From Ectocarpus siliculosus (Eukaryota > Sar > Phaeophyceae > Ectocarpales > Ectocarpaceae), in NCBI GenBank assembly GCA_000310025.1, contig FN649734.1, positions 330,781 to 394,780 on the forward strand: 64,000 nucleotides of DNA, given 5' to 3'. Shown here piece by piece: positions 12,872 to 25,600 of this stretch. Under the pieces are notes generated by a model. The model worked only from the letters and a program-made list of their open reading frames with translations, made no database searches and was not told the DNA's origin. Positions within the stretch are counted from its first letter, which is position 1, and each line of letters begins with the position of its first letter. The translations under genes were made by a program, and so were the position numbers.

Positions 12872-13436
12872 CGGCGCCCGGACCTCGATCGTTTCTAATG
12901 TTTCCAATGGATCGGCCCGTAGCGTTGGGTTTCGGTGACTATTAGGGTGATGGCCCGCCCGGGGACCACAAGCTAAACGCCTCTTTCCCCCCCCTGATGC
13001 ATTCGATATTATTTCTTCGGGTCGAGATAGTGCGTGGTGCACCGAAGGGAGAGAGGGACGTACAGGGGACGAGAAGCCGTTCGAGCTATTCTTGGTTTGA
13101 TCCTTTGTTTACCTAATATCAAAGTAGGTGCCGAAGTGGAGATGAAAACGATGGAGAACGGCTGCTTTGCTGCCACCAGATGGACATAAATTGTGCTCTT
13201 GAAAATATCCGTGGATAATGGATGGTGCGAGTGCAGTGTCGTGATGGAGAGCCTTTGCGCAGAGGAAGGCCAAGCCCGAAGAGTCCATCGTTCTAAAGAG
13301 CCGTGGCCACGGGAGTAGCAACCTGGGCCTCCTTCTACACGTTTTGGCAAATCCCCGTAGCTCATGCTGGAGGTGACGAACGCGACACTCGAATAAATCC
13401 ACGCGGGAAATATCCCATTGCGGCACAATCCAGCGC
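12872..13436. other. Convergent intergenic region
   Basis: This stretch separates the CDC23 stop from the probable 3' end of the minus-strand polycystin-like gene. It should contain both 3' UTRs. Open frames are present on the minus strand but I see no domain or splice pattern that supports coding. Confidence 0.4.
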
Positions 13437-13630
13437 TCACAAATAGACGCTTTGGTCTTCAGTGTCAACCTCAACCCGACCACGGTAATCTGTACCAGGT
13501 ATGCTTTCCGATGCTGATATGTCGTCGAGTCTCGGCGTCTTAGCTGGGGTATTGCCGGATCCATTGATCGGCATTTTATACGCCTTTTGCTCCATCTTCC
13601 GCCGCCGCCTAGTTTTTTGTGTGACTTGAC
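13437..13630 (-). CDS. Candidate C-terminal cytoplasmic tail exon
   Basis: The minus strand encodes a charged, Ser/Asp-rich segment (PAKTPRLDDISASESIPGTD, then YRGRVEVDTED) that ends at a stop at 13437-13439. It lies downstream of terminal exon copy B and has the composition of a cytoplasmic tail. A possibly related segment (ENERLDIVLPSRDVV) occurs near 17.1 kb, downstream of copy A. The splice link to copy B was not established. Confidence 0.35.
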
Positions 13631-16600
13631 CTACAAGAACGAAAAGTATGGCTTCGCCGTGCCATGCCATCACGCATTAAAAAAAGTTTGTCTCGGCTTG
13701 CACTCGCCATCGATTCGGTGGCTCAGCCCCACCTCCCGCGTTCGCCGTTGATGGCGTCGGTGAAGCGTCCTTCCAGTCTACATTAGGACCCGCCCTCTTG
13801 GCTCAAAGAAGATAATGCAAGAACGCAAAATATCACAACTTCTTGGCCTCCAAACCTGGCCAATCCTCAGTAGAATATCCGTCTCTCTCGGTTCACCTAC
13901 TGCTGTGTTGCTCTCCTGCTTTACGCCGCCCAGTGTGCCTCCTCCTTGCTCGTGAATTCTACGAGAGAGTGATCACTCCAAAGGATATTTTCCAAAGTAA
14001 GTTATCCCAATAAACAGGAACGAACACGCCTCTGGCAAAATCGACGGTTTCAATGAAAAGTAGTCAGCATCGGGCAGCATTCACAAACTTGCTCTTGCAA
14101 ACACGGCGATGGCTCCACCAATATACATTCATCCACCGAGTACATGTCAAAACGGCTTGAGTGGAAACCGACAACGACTTGCCACAAAGACCAGTCGGGA
14201 ACGCCTTGCGCGTGACAAGCCACACAGAACGCTTTAAGCACGAGACAGTGGAATTACGGTGCTTCTCGCCCAGCATTCACTATCTCAACCATGAACCTCA
14301 GCTACAATGATATTGACCTACTCGGTCCGAGGTTGGAGGTTGAGCCCCCGGTCCTTCCGCGGTGTTTGCTCCTCCGCAAGGTATAGCCCAACTCCCCAGA
14401 ACAGACATTTCCCACCCGTCCTTGGAACGCGTACAATACACTCGTTCGAACCAACGTCTTTTCGCTGTGCTCCCGCGTATAAGACGAAACAGCCTGCGGC
14501 TAACCACGTTACCCCAGTTATTCCCCGAAATCGATTTTTTCTACACGTAGAAACATCCAGATATTTCAAGTGCCTACACTAGGCTGGTGGTCTGTTGTAG
14601 AACACGAAGTTGCCGAACCGAATATCTAAGTACTTCTCGTCGGTGATCTTACCGTCGTGAGATTGCATTCATCCCCCCCCGGCCCCAACACTACATTCCC
14701 TGAATAGTATACATCGTTAGGATTACACATTGCATCCGTCCTCCGTTCCGCAAGAGAGCGAATTATTTAGTTTTCTATCCGCATGGATGGTCAGGTGAAT
14801 CTTGTTTTCCCAAGTGCCTCGTTGACGTAGGCCCTCACCCGGTTGCAGAGAAACAAAGAAGGAAGAGATCGGACGTGAGCAAGAATCGATTTGCATCACT
14901 GTAGGACTTGAAGGAGTAGGGAGATTTCCGCCTCATGCGTTTGTGAAGACCTTCAAGTCGGTCTCTGAGGGCGACTGTTGCTATAACGTAGCCCGATGCC
15001 GGGACACTAACAGCGTCGCGAATGAAGTAAAAAGTAGCCACCGCCAACACTGACAGAGGTTTCCTAAGTAAAATATCGACCAGCACCGTGATTCCGACAG
15101 ATGTCATCCAGCTTCTGCCAGAGGGAATCCAGGGGAGAAAACAACGGCATGTGTAGGCGTCGGGTTGTAATCGTGTTGCGCGCACTCGAGAAGGATAGAT
15201 ATATCATGAACGCGCCCTTAGCTCACCTGCGTACTATTATTGTACATACGTACATATGTATATGTACTCATGTCTCAGTCATCTTAGAGATCACCATGGA
15301 GCAAGGCTCTGAAGTCACCTAGACTATTGTGTTGTACTTCGAAGTAAAATACGTCGAGTATATAATAGTGTGCAGAATACCTCAGGCAAACATGCACCGG
15401 TCAACCATAGCAGCTATCGGCCACCGGTTTCCTGCCATCATCCCTTTCCGCCCACGGTTGGTACCTACTGTCGGCAGAGCCACCGGATTCATTCGTACTT
15501 GATAAATCTTCACACAGCCAAGGGTATGCGCGAAAAACATTACAACACACACATAGGCCTACTAATCGAAAATCGGGGTCCGTGGGGGGGGGGGGGGGCA
15601 TGCCCCCATGTATCCCCGGGTTTTCCCCGGAGGCGTCGGCGCTTTGGCGTCCGGGTCTCTAACCCTAACCCTAACCCTAAGCTCTCTCTCGCAAAAAACG
15701 TAGCGAGACCCCGGGGGAAAACTCTCAAGCAGGGGTCCCCATGAGTAAGCGGGGTAAATTGATAAAGTCAAACTTAACCCTAAAAACAAAGGCTACAAAT
15801 AAATTGCGAAACTATGTTCCCTGTTGTGCCCTGCTAAAAGCGGCAACGGCAATTTTTTTGCAAGGCAGGTGGTTGTGTTGGATGGTGGTTAGCGGCGAGC
15901 TGCTTCGCTCATGTCGAGCTTTGGTCGATGTTGGGATTTTTGTAGCTATGGCGCTGCAAGGCGCTACCACCGTACGTATGTTCCCGTAGCACGGCTGGGT
16001 GAGCGTGGGCCGGCTTCTGACGAGCAGATGCGGAAGGGGCAAGGAGAGCGAAACATGTTTGCAATCCGTTTAACCTCATGGTAACTTTTTGACGATTCGT
16101 GGTAATTTGTCGAATTCTCCCCCCTCCGGGAGGGGGGCGGGGGGGCTATGTGTCCGGATTTGTTTTTCGCTGAGACCCTTCACATAGCATCAACGGTGTA
16201 CCAACTGGGAAGGGCCCACTATCCGGATGGATACAGTAAGGGGCCGTAGAAAATACCCATGGGAAGCCCATGGGCGGCCAGTGAGAGCATTTTAACCGAA
16301 CCACCAGTCAGTGTACTCCTAAACAACAGTTTATCTGCATTGATTGGAACGGGCAGTGTGTTTTCGTCCTATTTATTATGGCGACAGTCCCCCCACTTCT
16401 TTTTCGTTATGAGATGTGTACTACACTATTGAGTGTATTGAGAAGTACGACACTTTCAGTGTGTTTTTCGTTCAACTACAACCATCCAGGGTCACACAGG
16501 ACGGGGGCTTGTTTTTCTTCGTTTCATTCATTTTCGTGCCCCACCTTCCTCTTGCGGTGCCTGCTGAACTTCATTTTTGTCGCGAGAAGGCTCTTTCCCT

Positions 16601-19600
16601 CGTCGAAGGTGCTAACGTCGAAGTTTGGTTCTCACGAGAGCTTTTTCAGCTATATCTCGCTTTCAGCAGGAAATAGTGTAATTTTTTTACCCCATATGGG
16701 GATATGAACACACGACCTTTGCGGCAGCGGTTTTCGAGGATACCACTAGACCACCGGGGCGGCTAACAGTCCTAATGCAAACCCTAACTCTAACCGCAAG
16801 CCAACACGATGCGTGCTAGGTTGGCGTTGGTGGCTAAGTTCTAGGTTGATGTGCCCACGGTGGGCACTTCATGGGCCACCCATGGGTAGTCGCCCATGGG
16901 CGGCCCAACCAGTGCCCATAGGCGGTCCATGTGTGGCCCATTGGTGACCCATGGTGTCCCATGGGCGGTTTAGCGAAACTGTCAGTAGTGTGGGAGACTG
17001 ATGCATGTGGGTCTTGACACCTTTTGGTACAACTTTCTGGACACACCAGCCGGGGTTGGAGTTGTTTCATTTCGGTGAGAACGACCAGGTTCTATCTCGA
17101 CGTCCCTAATCGGACAAACTACGTCTCGGGACGGAAGAACAATATCAAGTCGTTCGTTCTCGTCGTATTGCGCACCCCCTGTGTCCAATGGTCCTGAATC
17201 CGAACCATGAAATGGACGTCCAGTTGCGTTCTTTGCGAGCTTTGTGGTCGACGACGAAAAGTGCATGACAAACAAACATTGCCGGCATCATTGACTACAA
17301 TTTTTACGTCGTGACCTCATCAGGCATATTTACATTGTTTATACTACTTCGTGAAAGTGAATACGGGTTTCATCCCCGACAGGGACAACACTGATTAACC
17401 GAACGCCGTCGTCCTGCGTCACTTGAAAGCTTCAATTGCGTGGTAACCGTCCCGGCCTCGGAGAGGATGTTGACCTGTTCCAGATTGGGCGGAGCTTCAA
17501 GTTGATGAGCAGACAAGAAACGTTTATGATCGAGAAGGCGAACACGGACACAGGCACATGATAATGCAAGAGGCACCAATCAGCCAAATTTGGTGATTGC
17601 GTGTAGAGAGGTACAGGATTATGGATGAGATGCGTTCTAGCGCCTCTGGAGTTCGGGAGAAAATCTGCTCGATTCGAAACTTCCGACTGAAAGTGATCAG
17701 GGCTGACTGACAAACAGACAGAAATACGGACACATTTGTTTGTTTTCGTGGAGCGGTGAAACCTCTAGCGACCGTATCGATCAAGTGACGAAATTTGTTA
17801 TATGTGGAGGGAGCAAAGTATCAAAACTGGAACGACAAGATAAGTACTTGCAAACCCCAACAACGTCGCTAACAAAAATCTTCGCTGAGGTTGAAGGAGG
17901 GAGACGCATGGAGAAATCCTAAATGCCGCACAAACTGAAACACAATATTGAAACAAGGACAGTTTGGTTTAAGGCGTAGGCAAAGGTGTAGACAAAGCAA
18001 ACCGAGGTTTATTGAAACAGTTCGAACTGCCATACTGTTTATATTGGAGTACCCGGAATGTATTGTGTACCCGGTTTTTCACCATCACTGGATTGGTTTC
18101 TCAACACTCTTGATACCGAGAACATGCTTTTTGCCGGCATACATTGTATCGTCCTCCAACGGACGGGACGACAAGGGCATCGACGAAAAAACATCCCCAG
18201 TCATCCCCCAAAAATACTCTCCTTACAGAACTTTGTGTTCAGTTGTAGCACGCCCCGACGAGCCCCTAGTGATATAGTACATTCGTAGCGCTTCCGTGAT
18301 TGTACACTATGCTTTTATGCAAAAATGATTTCTACTACTGCCGGTTTTCGGACCACTATGCGTGTATCCTCCGCCCCAACACCCTACATGCATGTGCACA
18401 TTAGTCTTGAAGAGGAAAGAAGGCATTGAAATCAATCACCAACTAATTGCATGAGCTAAAACTTCCCAATCGGTCTCTGAGATCGGCCCTTGCCAATATA
18501 CACCGTTCCCGGGACACGAGCACTATCACGAATGGTATTGACTGTGGCCACCACCATCACTGACAGGGGCTTCCTGAGCACAATGTCGACCAAAACAGTA
18601 ATTCCGGTCGCTGCAATCCAGTTCCTGCACGGAGAATCGAGCGCAGGAGGAGGCAATAGATTGTGGCAATGGTGCCTTGTCGATAAGAGATGAAACCTTG
18701 GCGAATTGTAGGGAGAAGTGCGTTTAGTCATCCAGACCCCTCCTCGCTACTCTCGCCGCTGACACAGTCCACTCAGTGCCTACTTGAAAAAAAAACATGT
18801 GGCGCGAACCTGGAAATCAACCAAACCCGGAACATTTTGGGCAAGGGAGAGATGTGGCAAGCAAACTCGTTGTTGTCAAAAAAGAGTGAATCATTGTGGT
18901 CGGAGAAAACCGAGCAAGGCTGCTGACGACAGTGAGAACGACCCGTCGAGCGTCCGCTCGGAAAGTTCAGAGCCGAAGACAGTTCCGACTTGAAAAAATG
19001 GCGGACGCGTAGAGGGAGCCTGAGGAGCTTTTCGACTTCTCGTGCGCGTCAGGCCTGCGAGCGGCACTACACAAACACGTTACCACTATTGGAAATTGTG
19101 GCAGTCCCCGCACCGTATAGCAGGACCATCGTACATGACCACGTAGCAGAGGTTGATCCATGCAACCGACGCGGTGAAAACGATGAGGCATGCGTAGGCC
19201 CGAAACGTCAGTCGCCTTCGCATGCTTTTGACGCGAGGACACTGCCATACGACCACTTCTTGGCGCCGAACAGCCCTTCGCGGCGGCAGCCCCAGTAGTT
19301 GTTGGTGAATCAGCACACGTCAGTGACGGCGAGCACATGCATTTCATCATTAGTACCCGGAAGGAAGGGTGACAATTTTATCATTCATACTCGTTCGTCG
19401 TGGGGTTCTGCACTCCCTGATCGACCTTCCCAATTCCACGAGCAGTACTACCCATGCCAATACTGTAAACATACGGATGTTGTTGTTGTCGTGGCCACAC
19501 CGGAATTCTGACGACAGCAACAAGACGTTTATGTGATGGAAAATGAAAATCTTCCCGTGGATGACGGAATCTCAGTTCTCTTTGATGCACTCGACGTGCA

Positions 19601-22600
19601 TATAGCTTTATTCATACCTCTGATGGGCTTGGTACATTCGCACCAGGGTCTGAATCTTTACCGCAGCCGTGTTGCGCAAAATGCAAAGGTCGATGGTCGA
19701 GGAGCTGACGTGTTGGTGGCTGTGGTCCACCTTGGGCGGCGGTCGGTACATTTTGGCCATCGATATCTGGGGCACAAAATCCAAACATTGAAGAACGGCG
19801 AGCACGCAACCAGTATAAGTGGAGGGAGGGAAGCAGAGGAGCTTTCAAGGAAGCTCGAATCAAAACCGATCGGCCGCGATGGCGGTGCACATGCCACAGA
19901 CTCCATGACTTCGGTATTGGCTGAACCGTGCCGCAAAAGAAAACATTATCGCACAATACTTCGCGCGCTGCCTGCACCCCCGCTGTACTGCCGACAACCG
20001 CATTTCTCGGGCTGAGCTTGAAGTGCACCCGACGGTGCGCACACGCTGCTCTAGAGGGGTTTGGACTGACCCTCTCAGGCTTTTGATAAGCGAGTTGTTT
20101 CAAGGCCTAGGCATCACCAGTATTTCGCCGACTGCTCTGAATCCAAACATCAATGTCTGAACCGTCAAAATGAGATTTCATGGGGGTCGGGGGTCCACGA
20201 TTGCCCAATCGAGGCTTGTGGTCCTATCTGGGATTGGTTCACGCCTCGTCCGCTACGTTTACGGTGTTGGTTGAAATCCTTGTATCTTGTTCGTCTATGC
20301 ATAGAACCACAAGGAAGCATAGTATAGAACGAAAGAAGATTGGGTGGGTGGGAAACGACGTGTCTGAAGTCTGAACCGTCAAAATGAGATTTCATGGGGG
20401 TCGGGGGTCCACGATTGCCCAATCGAGGCTTGTGGTCCTATCTGGGATTGGTTCACGCCTCGTCCGCTACGTTTACGGTGTTGGTTGAAATCCTTGTATC
20501 TTGTTCGTCTATGCATAGAACCACAAGGAAGCACAGTATAGAACGAAAGAAGATTGGGTGGGTGGGAAACGACACAAACAATTCGCAGCTCCTGACGCTG
20601 GTAAACCATTAGAATCCTTTTGTGTGCTTCTTCTCTCTGTGGGCTACGATGTTTCTGGCACGCTAAGACGCTCTACGTTAACACATGTTGGACAATGTGA
20701 TAGAACCCAACTCCTTGCCTCATTCTGGGTCCCCGTATCATGTGGGCAATACGTTCCTGCGTACCCCAATCTGAACGTCATGATAATTCGAATGAGCTCA
20801 ACAGACATGTTTTTTTCGGTCGACGACTTCAACAACCCTGCCGTAGATGGGAGGACCATACACGGCGTAAAGGACAGATCGATAGCGGGGAATCATATGG
20901 CTACGTGCCAGATGCGGCTCCTACAGACCCCGACTCGATGGCGTACCTGGGACATGTATCTTTGATTCACCGCGTCCATACAGGGCATCAGTTCATTCTG
21001 CAGGAGAGGCAGGAGCAGCCAAAGGACCGAATGCACAGCGACCGGCGCCACAGGGGCAGAGAAGGGGGGGAAACAAGATTTGATTCGCACAGCGATGAAT
21101 AAATGGCTGTCCATACAGCCTACGGATGTATGAAGGCACAGGCCGGAAATCCATACCAACGGTGTGGCAGGCATTCTACTCAGCTGCCCCTGTGGGCCCC
21201 GACATCCGCGAGCTAGCTCTCATACTGGTGTTCAAGCGAGGGAAAAGTAACAGGATGGAGGAACTATGGAAGGAACCAATGTCCGGGCGTGTGCTGCGTA
21301 GATTTCAACAATTAGACACGAACGAGTTCAGCGGAAGACCTAATGTTCCGAATGCGATTCAACATGCAACGTGTCCTCGAGCAAGGGCCTATTTTACCTT
21401 GTGGCTTCCAAATATCTTGACGACGGAGAGGGCGAACAACGTTCCGTACAACGCAGTGGACGATGCCGCGTTTCGCACCCCGTGGAATGCCAGGACGACC
21501 TGCAACGCGGTCACCACTATCCTCGCGAACACGATCGAGAAGAGCACATTAAAGTTCAATATGCTGAACGACGACGCCCTTGTGGAGAGAACAGCATCTG
21601 TAAATGTCGCCGGAATACGTGGGTGTATGCGTGCGGATGTCAGCTGTAGGTGGTACCACAATGTTTTACGATTCAACTACTCATCGATGAGGGAACGGAT
21701 AGTGAACCCTGATTGAGATGACATGACCCATTGAAGTACTCTATTTTTCCAAGCGGGGGGTAATCGAAAGACGGCATTCCCACCATTGTGAGAATTATCC
21801 GTATTTTCTTCAAGGAACATTTCCCCAGATCGGGGTCCCTGAAGGGCTACCATAGAATAGGAGAGTGGCTCATGTGGTTGGACTTCGAAAGGAACAAAAA
21901 AAGCGATACACTGCTCGAGACACAACATCTCGAGGAGGGCGTTCAAAAGTTCAAAAAAGAAGTGAGAGGTTGCAACTTCTTGCCAACAACACTTCAACAT
22001 TTACGATGGGCCAGAGGAACAACCACACCACAAAAAATGCATCACGTACGATATTCTACCACCGCTGCAAATTGCCATATTCCCTCATGTCTGTCTGAAC
22101 GTCGAACGCGCCCTGAAAAAAGCTGGATTGCTCACCAAGGAAGAGGAGCCCCAGAAGCAGGCCCGCCACGGTAGTGGAGATTAGAGCTTTCTCCAGCTGG
22201 TCTTCGATTCCAATCGTTGCCGATAGCGCGACGCACACCAAATCGAGCAACATTTGCCAGAGGCCGGACCACACCAGGTTCCTTGGAGAAAAATCCGCGG
22301 GAGGAAGAGAAGGTGTAAGATCGAGAATGGCCTATTAGTCAAGACTGGTAGGAAAGGTCCGGCCACGGTTGGTTGGACCCTGCGGTTCCTGGCTTCTGAA
22401 TAGTCCCCAGGTGAACACGTAAGCAGGCACCCGCGGCGTAGAGCTGACCCAAACTGCGAGCAACATCTTTACATCTTCGCGTCTTGTTTCGTTGTGGGTG
22501 GCGCGGCATCACCGCAAGCTACATACAACACATGGTGGACTATCCAACCCTCCCAATATTGCCGCAGGCGTTTCCAAACTATCCCGCGCTCGTCCGACCG

Positions 22601-25600
22601 GAACTGCTCAACTACGCTGCCATTGGGTGTATCTCGCAGAGAATCATCACGGTGGGCTCCAGCCGGAAGTCTCGCCAAATGTTTGGTGCATCATCCGAAC
22701 CGAGATCACAATAGCAAACTCGCGCTGGAAGGGCCTCCAGGCGTATTCATTCCGTACGTCATCACTCGGAATGCTACTAATTTGGGTTTGTTGTAGCCAT
22801 GTTGGTGAAAAGGTACAGTATTCTGCTGAGGTCCGGCAAGCAGCCTCTGCCTGTTTGGTGTTTAAATGTGCAGGTCGTGTCACCCTATTCGTCTTCTTCT
22901 ACGACCAGACCTCCTGCCAGGGCTTGACTGCCGTCGTACTCACGTTCCACGATCAACAGCCCCACCCGTGGAGTACCGTCGACCCCCTCGGAATGACGGC
23001 GGCACTCGCAATGTGCTCCTCAACACCGCCGAGGAAATCAGACGAAAAACTGCCATCACCGTGTTCGGCTCCCGCAGCCACCTGCCCGTAAGAGGGCGCA
23101 GTGGAGTTGGTGCTGAACGCGATGTTGTTTTGTTGTCTCATCAAGCCTTGTCTTGTGTCTTTTACATTCAAAATCTTCCTCCAATAACTTTAGCCTTGGT
23201 GGAGTACGCACCGTTGGACCATTGGAAGAAAGAGCAAAACAGAAGGCACCTTACGTGAGGTGCAATGGGTACTGGGAAGTGGGCAACGCCACCACCATGA
23301 GACAGAGCACGACAGGGCCTGGCTTCCCACACGACTGGCGGTTTCCACCAAGCACCACCACAGATGAAGGCATACCTCGTTTGGGAGTTGGCCTTGGAAT
23401 TGGTCATGTCTTGGGCTGTTAGAACTTCTTGGTTCGTGGATGGGACAATCTGCAGAGATTGACGTTTGGGCGAACACGACAAACCAGGGCGTTGTTTGTC
23501 CTTTCCTCGGATGGGTACACTTCTTGAAACTAATGCGCACCACGATGTACACCGGTTGTTTATGACACGAGAATGCGTGGTAGGATGAACTGCTGTCCAA
23601 CCAGCTCTTGTGCCCGGTACAAACATCTGAACCGCCTTGCATTCGGTGGAAACGCGGCTGGAAAAGCGGCTGGAACAGCGATATAACCGTGGGTTTACAC
23701 CGTCTTCTAGGTGAAGCGTTGATGCATTCCTTCGGTCTATTTAACACTGTTTAAACGGCTTGAACAAATTTCATCCTAGCGTGTTGTCTGAACCAACGGA
23801 CGTTTCCTCACCTTTTCCCACGCATGGAGCATTGTCACCGTGACCGACGGGGGGGGGGCAGCTGCAGTCGCGAACAGCTTGGGAATTAGGATGGAAGCCG
23901 GCATCGAAACAGCCAAGCTGCAAGGCAAACAACGTCAGGGTGAACGGTCGGCACGGCCGAAAGAGTCGGTATCGGCATCGAAGCCTCCAGCTGCAAGCAA
24001 TGTTTGGCCATCCTTAGCAGCTACAGCGTTGCCGTACATGTGGTGGGTCAGCGCACAGAGACGGGCACAAATCCGCTATGGACATCCCAACACGTCTGGA
24101 GGCGCTGTGATAGGAGAGAGAGAGAGTACATTCGAGGCTTATCTAGCCCCCGTACGACCCACCTGACAACAACATGAAGCGCTCGTATTTTGTAGCTCGT
24201 CGAGTTTGCGACAAAACTCGCCTCTACCAGCATATGGACGAGTATCTGCGCAAAAATCAACAGGGACAGCTGCCACACAAGAACGGCGGGGCAAGAGCAC
24301 GACCAACGACAACGAACGGGGAGTCTTCGGGTATGAAGTGCAAACGTCGGTGTCCTGGTCCTTATGGGACGGACTGCGGACCATCAACCTCGGGCTATTT
24401 TTGTACCCGCAATGCCATGTTCTTCCACTGGACACAACCCACAGAAGTGCCTATTAACATGTGCATACGAGACGATTCCTCACGATTTGCCCACGGCACC
24501 TATGCTCGTTACAACCTGCCGCGGAAGCGAGGTAGCCAGGTCCGACAAAGCGACGTCGCTATGGCACTCGAATATCGGAGCCTCCAGAAAAATAGACATC
24601 AGCTGAACGGGGTAAGGGCATGACGTCTACATGGATGGAAGTGCAGGGCACGAACACGCAACCGCCTCTGTTCCCGCACCTGTTCACGGGTAAGGGTTAC
24701 GTCCGAAGAGGACGGCGCCACAATGCCAAACCAGGGGTGGTGGCGAAGCACCAAGCGAAAGAAGCTTCGACAACGACGCGCTAAGCTTCGACATCTGTGG
24801 TTCAGGAGGGAAAAAATGGGAAGCGTAGCGCGGACCGCGTTGGTGAAGATTCTGAATGGCGAAATTTTCCCCTTGCCTTATGTCTGCTGATAATATAGAT
24901 GGCTGGCCCCGAATTGGGGTCGGTGTTTCGGCATGAATACCACACCGATCCCGAACCAAGAAACACATTTCTAAACACCTGCTTTGTCTGTTCTCTTGGC
25001 AAATAGAGCACAAAGGCTAAGAAATCGGCTGTCGTGTTCGGTCTTGCTGATCTTTGCCATATATGGTGTCGTGAGTGGGCCTGCCCTTTGAGGAACACCG
25101 TCTTCCTTGCGCTGGTGATGATTTTTCGACCCCCCTCACCTTTTCATCATACACTGCCGAAACGTCGTCTTGGCGCGTCTTTGCAACCGCCTTCTCGCGT
25201 GGCGGTGGTGCGTGTCAGGTGTCGGGTCCGCTTGGACCAACGCTGCCAAGGTAGGGCGATTCCGAGACTACCGAGGGGTTCATTCAAGAGTTACATTTCG
25301 GCCGGATGCGGGGAAGAGTGTTCGTCACGCGGAAGATCAATTCCGGGGACATCATGTAGCAACAGGAGCGTACAACACCCGAGAGCAACTGACCGGACCC
25401 AAGAGATCACGCCATCCGCCACGCATGTACCACTCTCCGCATCAGCTCACCCGCAACCACGCACAAACGCTTTTGTACAAGCAATCATCCCCATACCTTC
25501 CCGGTGGCTACGTAGACCTCGTCAGTCTTCCTTGCCAACTGATTGCTGAGGTTAGTCTTGACATCCGCCATTCTTGCGGTGGTGCGGAGGAGCACTAGCA

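Noticed and set aside
13009-13564. Additional minus-strand exons beyond the tail candidate
   Set aside because: The frames are open but have no motif, no paralogous counterpart and no convincing splice sites.
20165-20609. Two similar minus-strand proteins as a tandem gene family
   Set aside because: Their similarity simply reflects the 214-bp DNA tandem duplication; no start, splice or domain evidence supports coding.
21126-21716. Long plus-strand open frame (about 196 codons)
   Set aside because: It lies antisense to a well supported minus-strand TM exon (21398-21597) with matching splice phases, and shows no domain.
22492-23091. Plus-strand open frame of about 199 codons
   Set aside because: No recognisable motif or homology within the window; it overlaps the minus-strand polycystin-like locus and is best explained as an intron/antisense frame.
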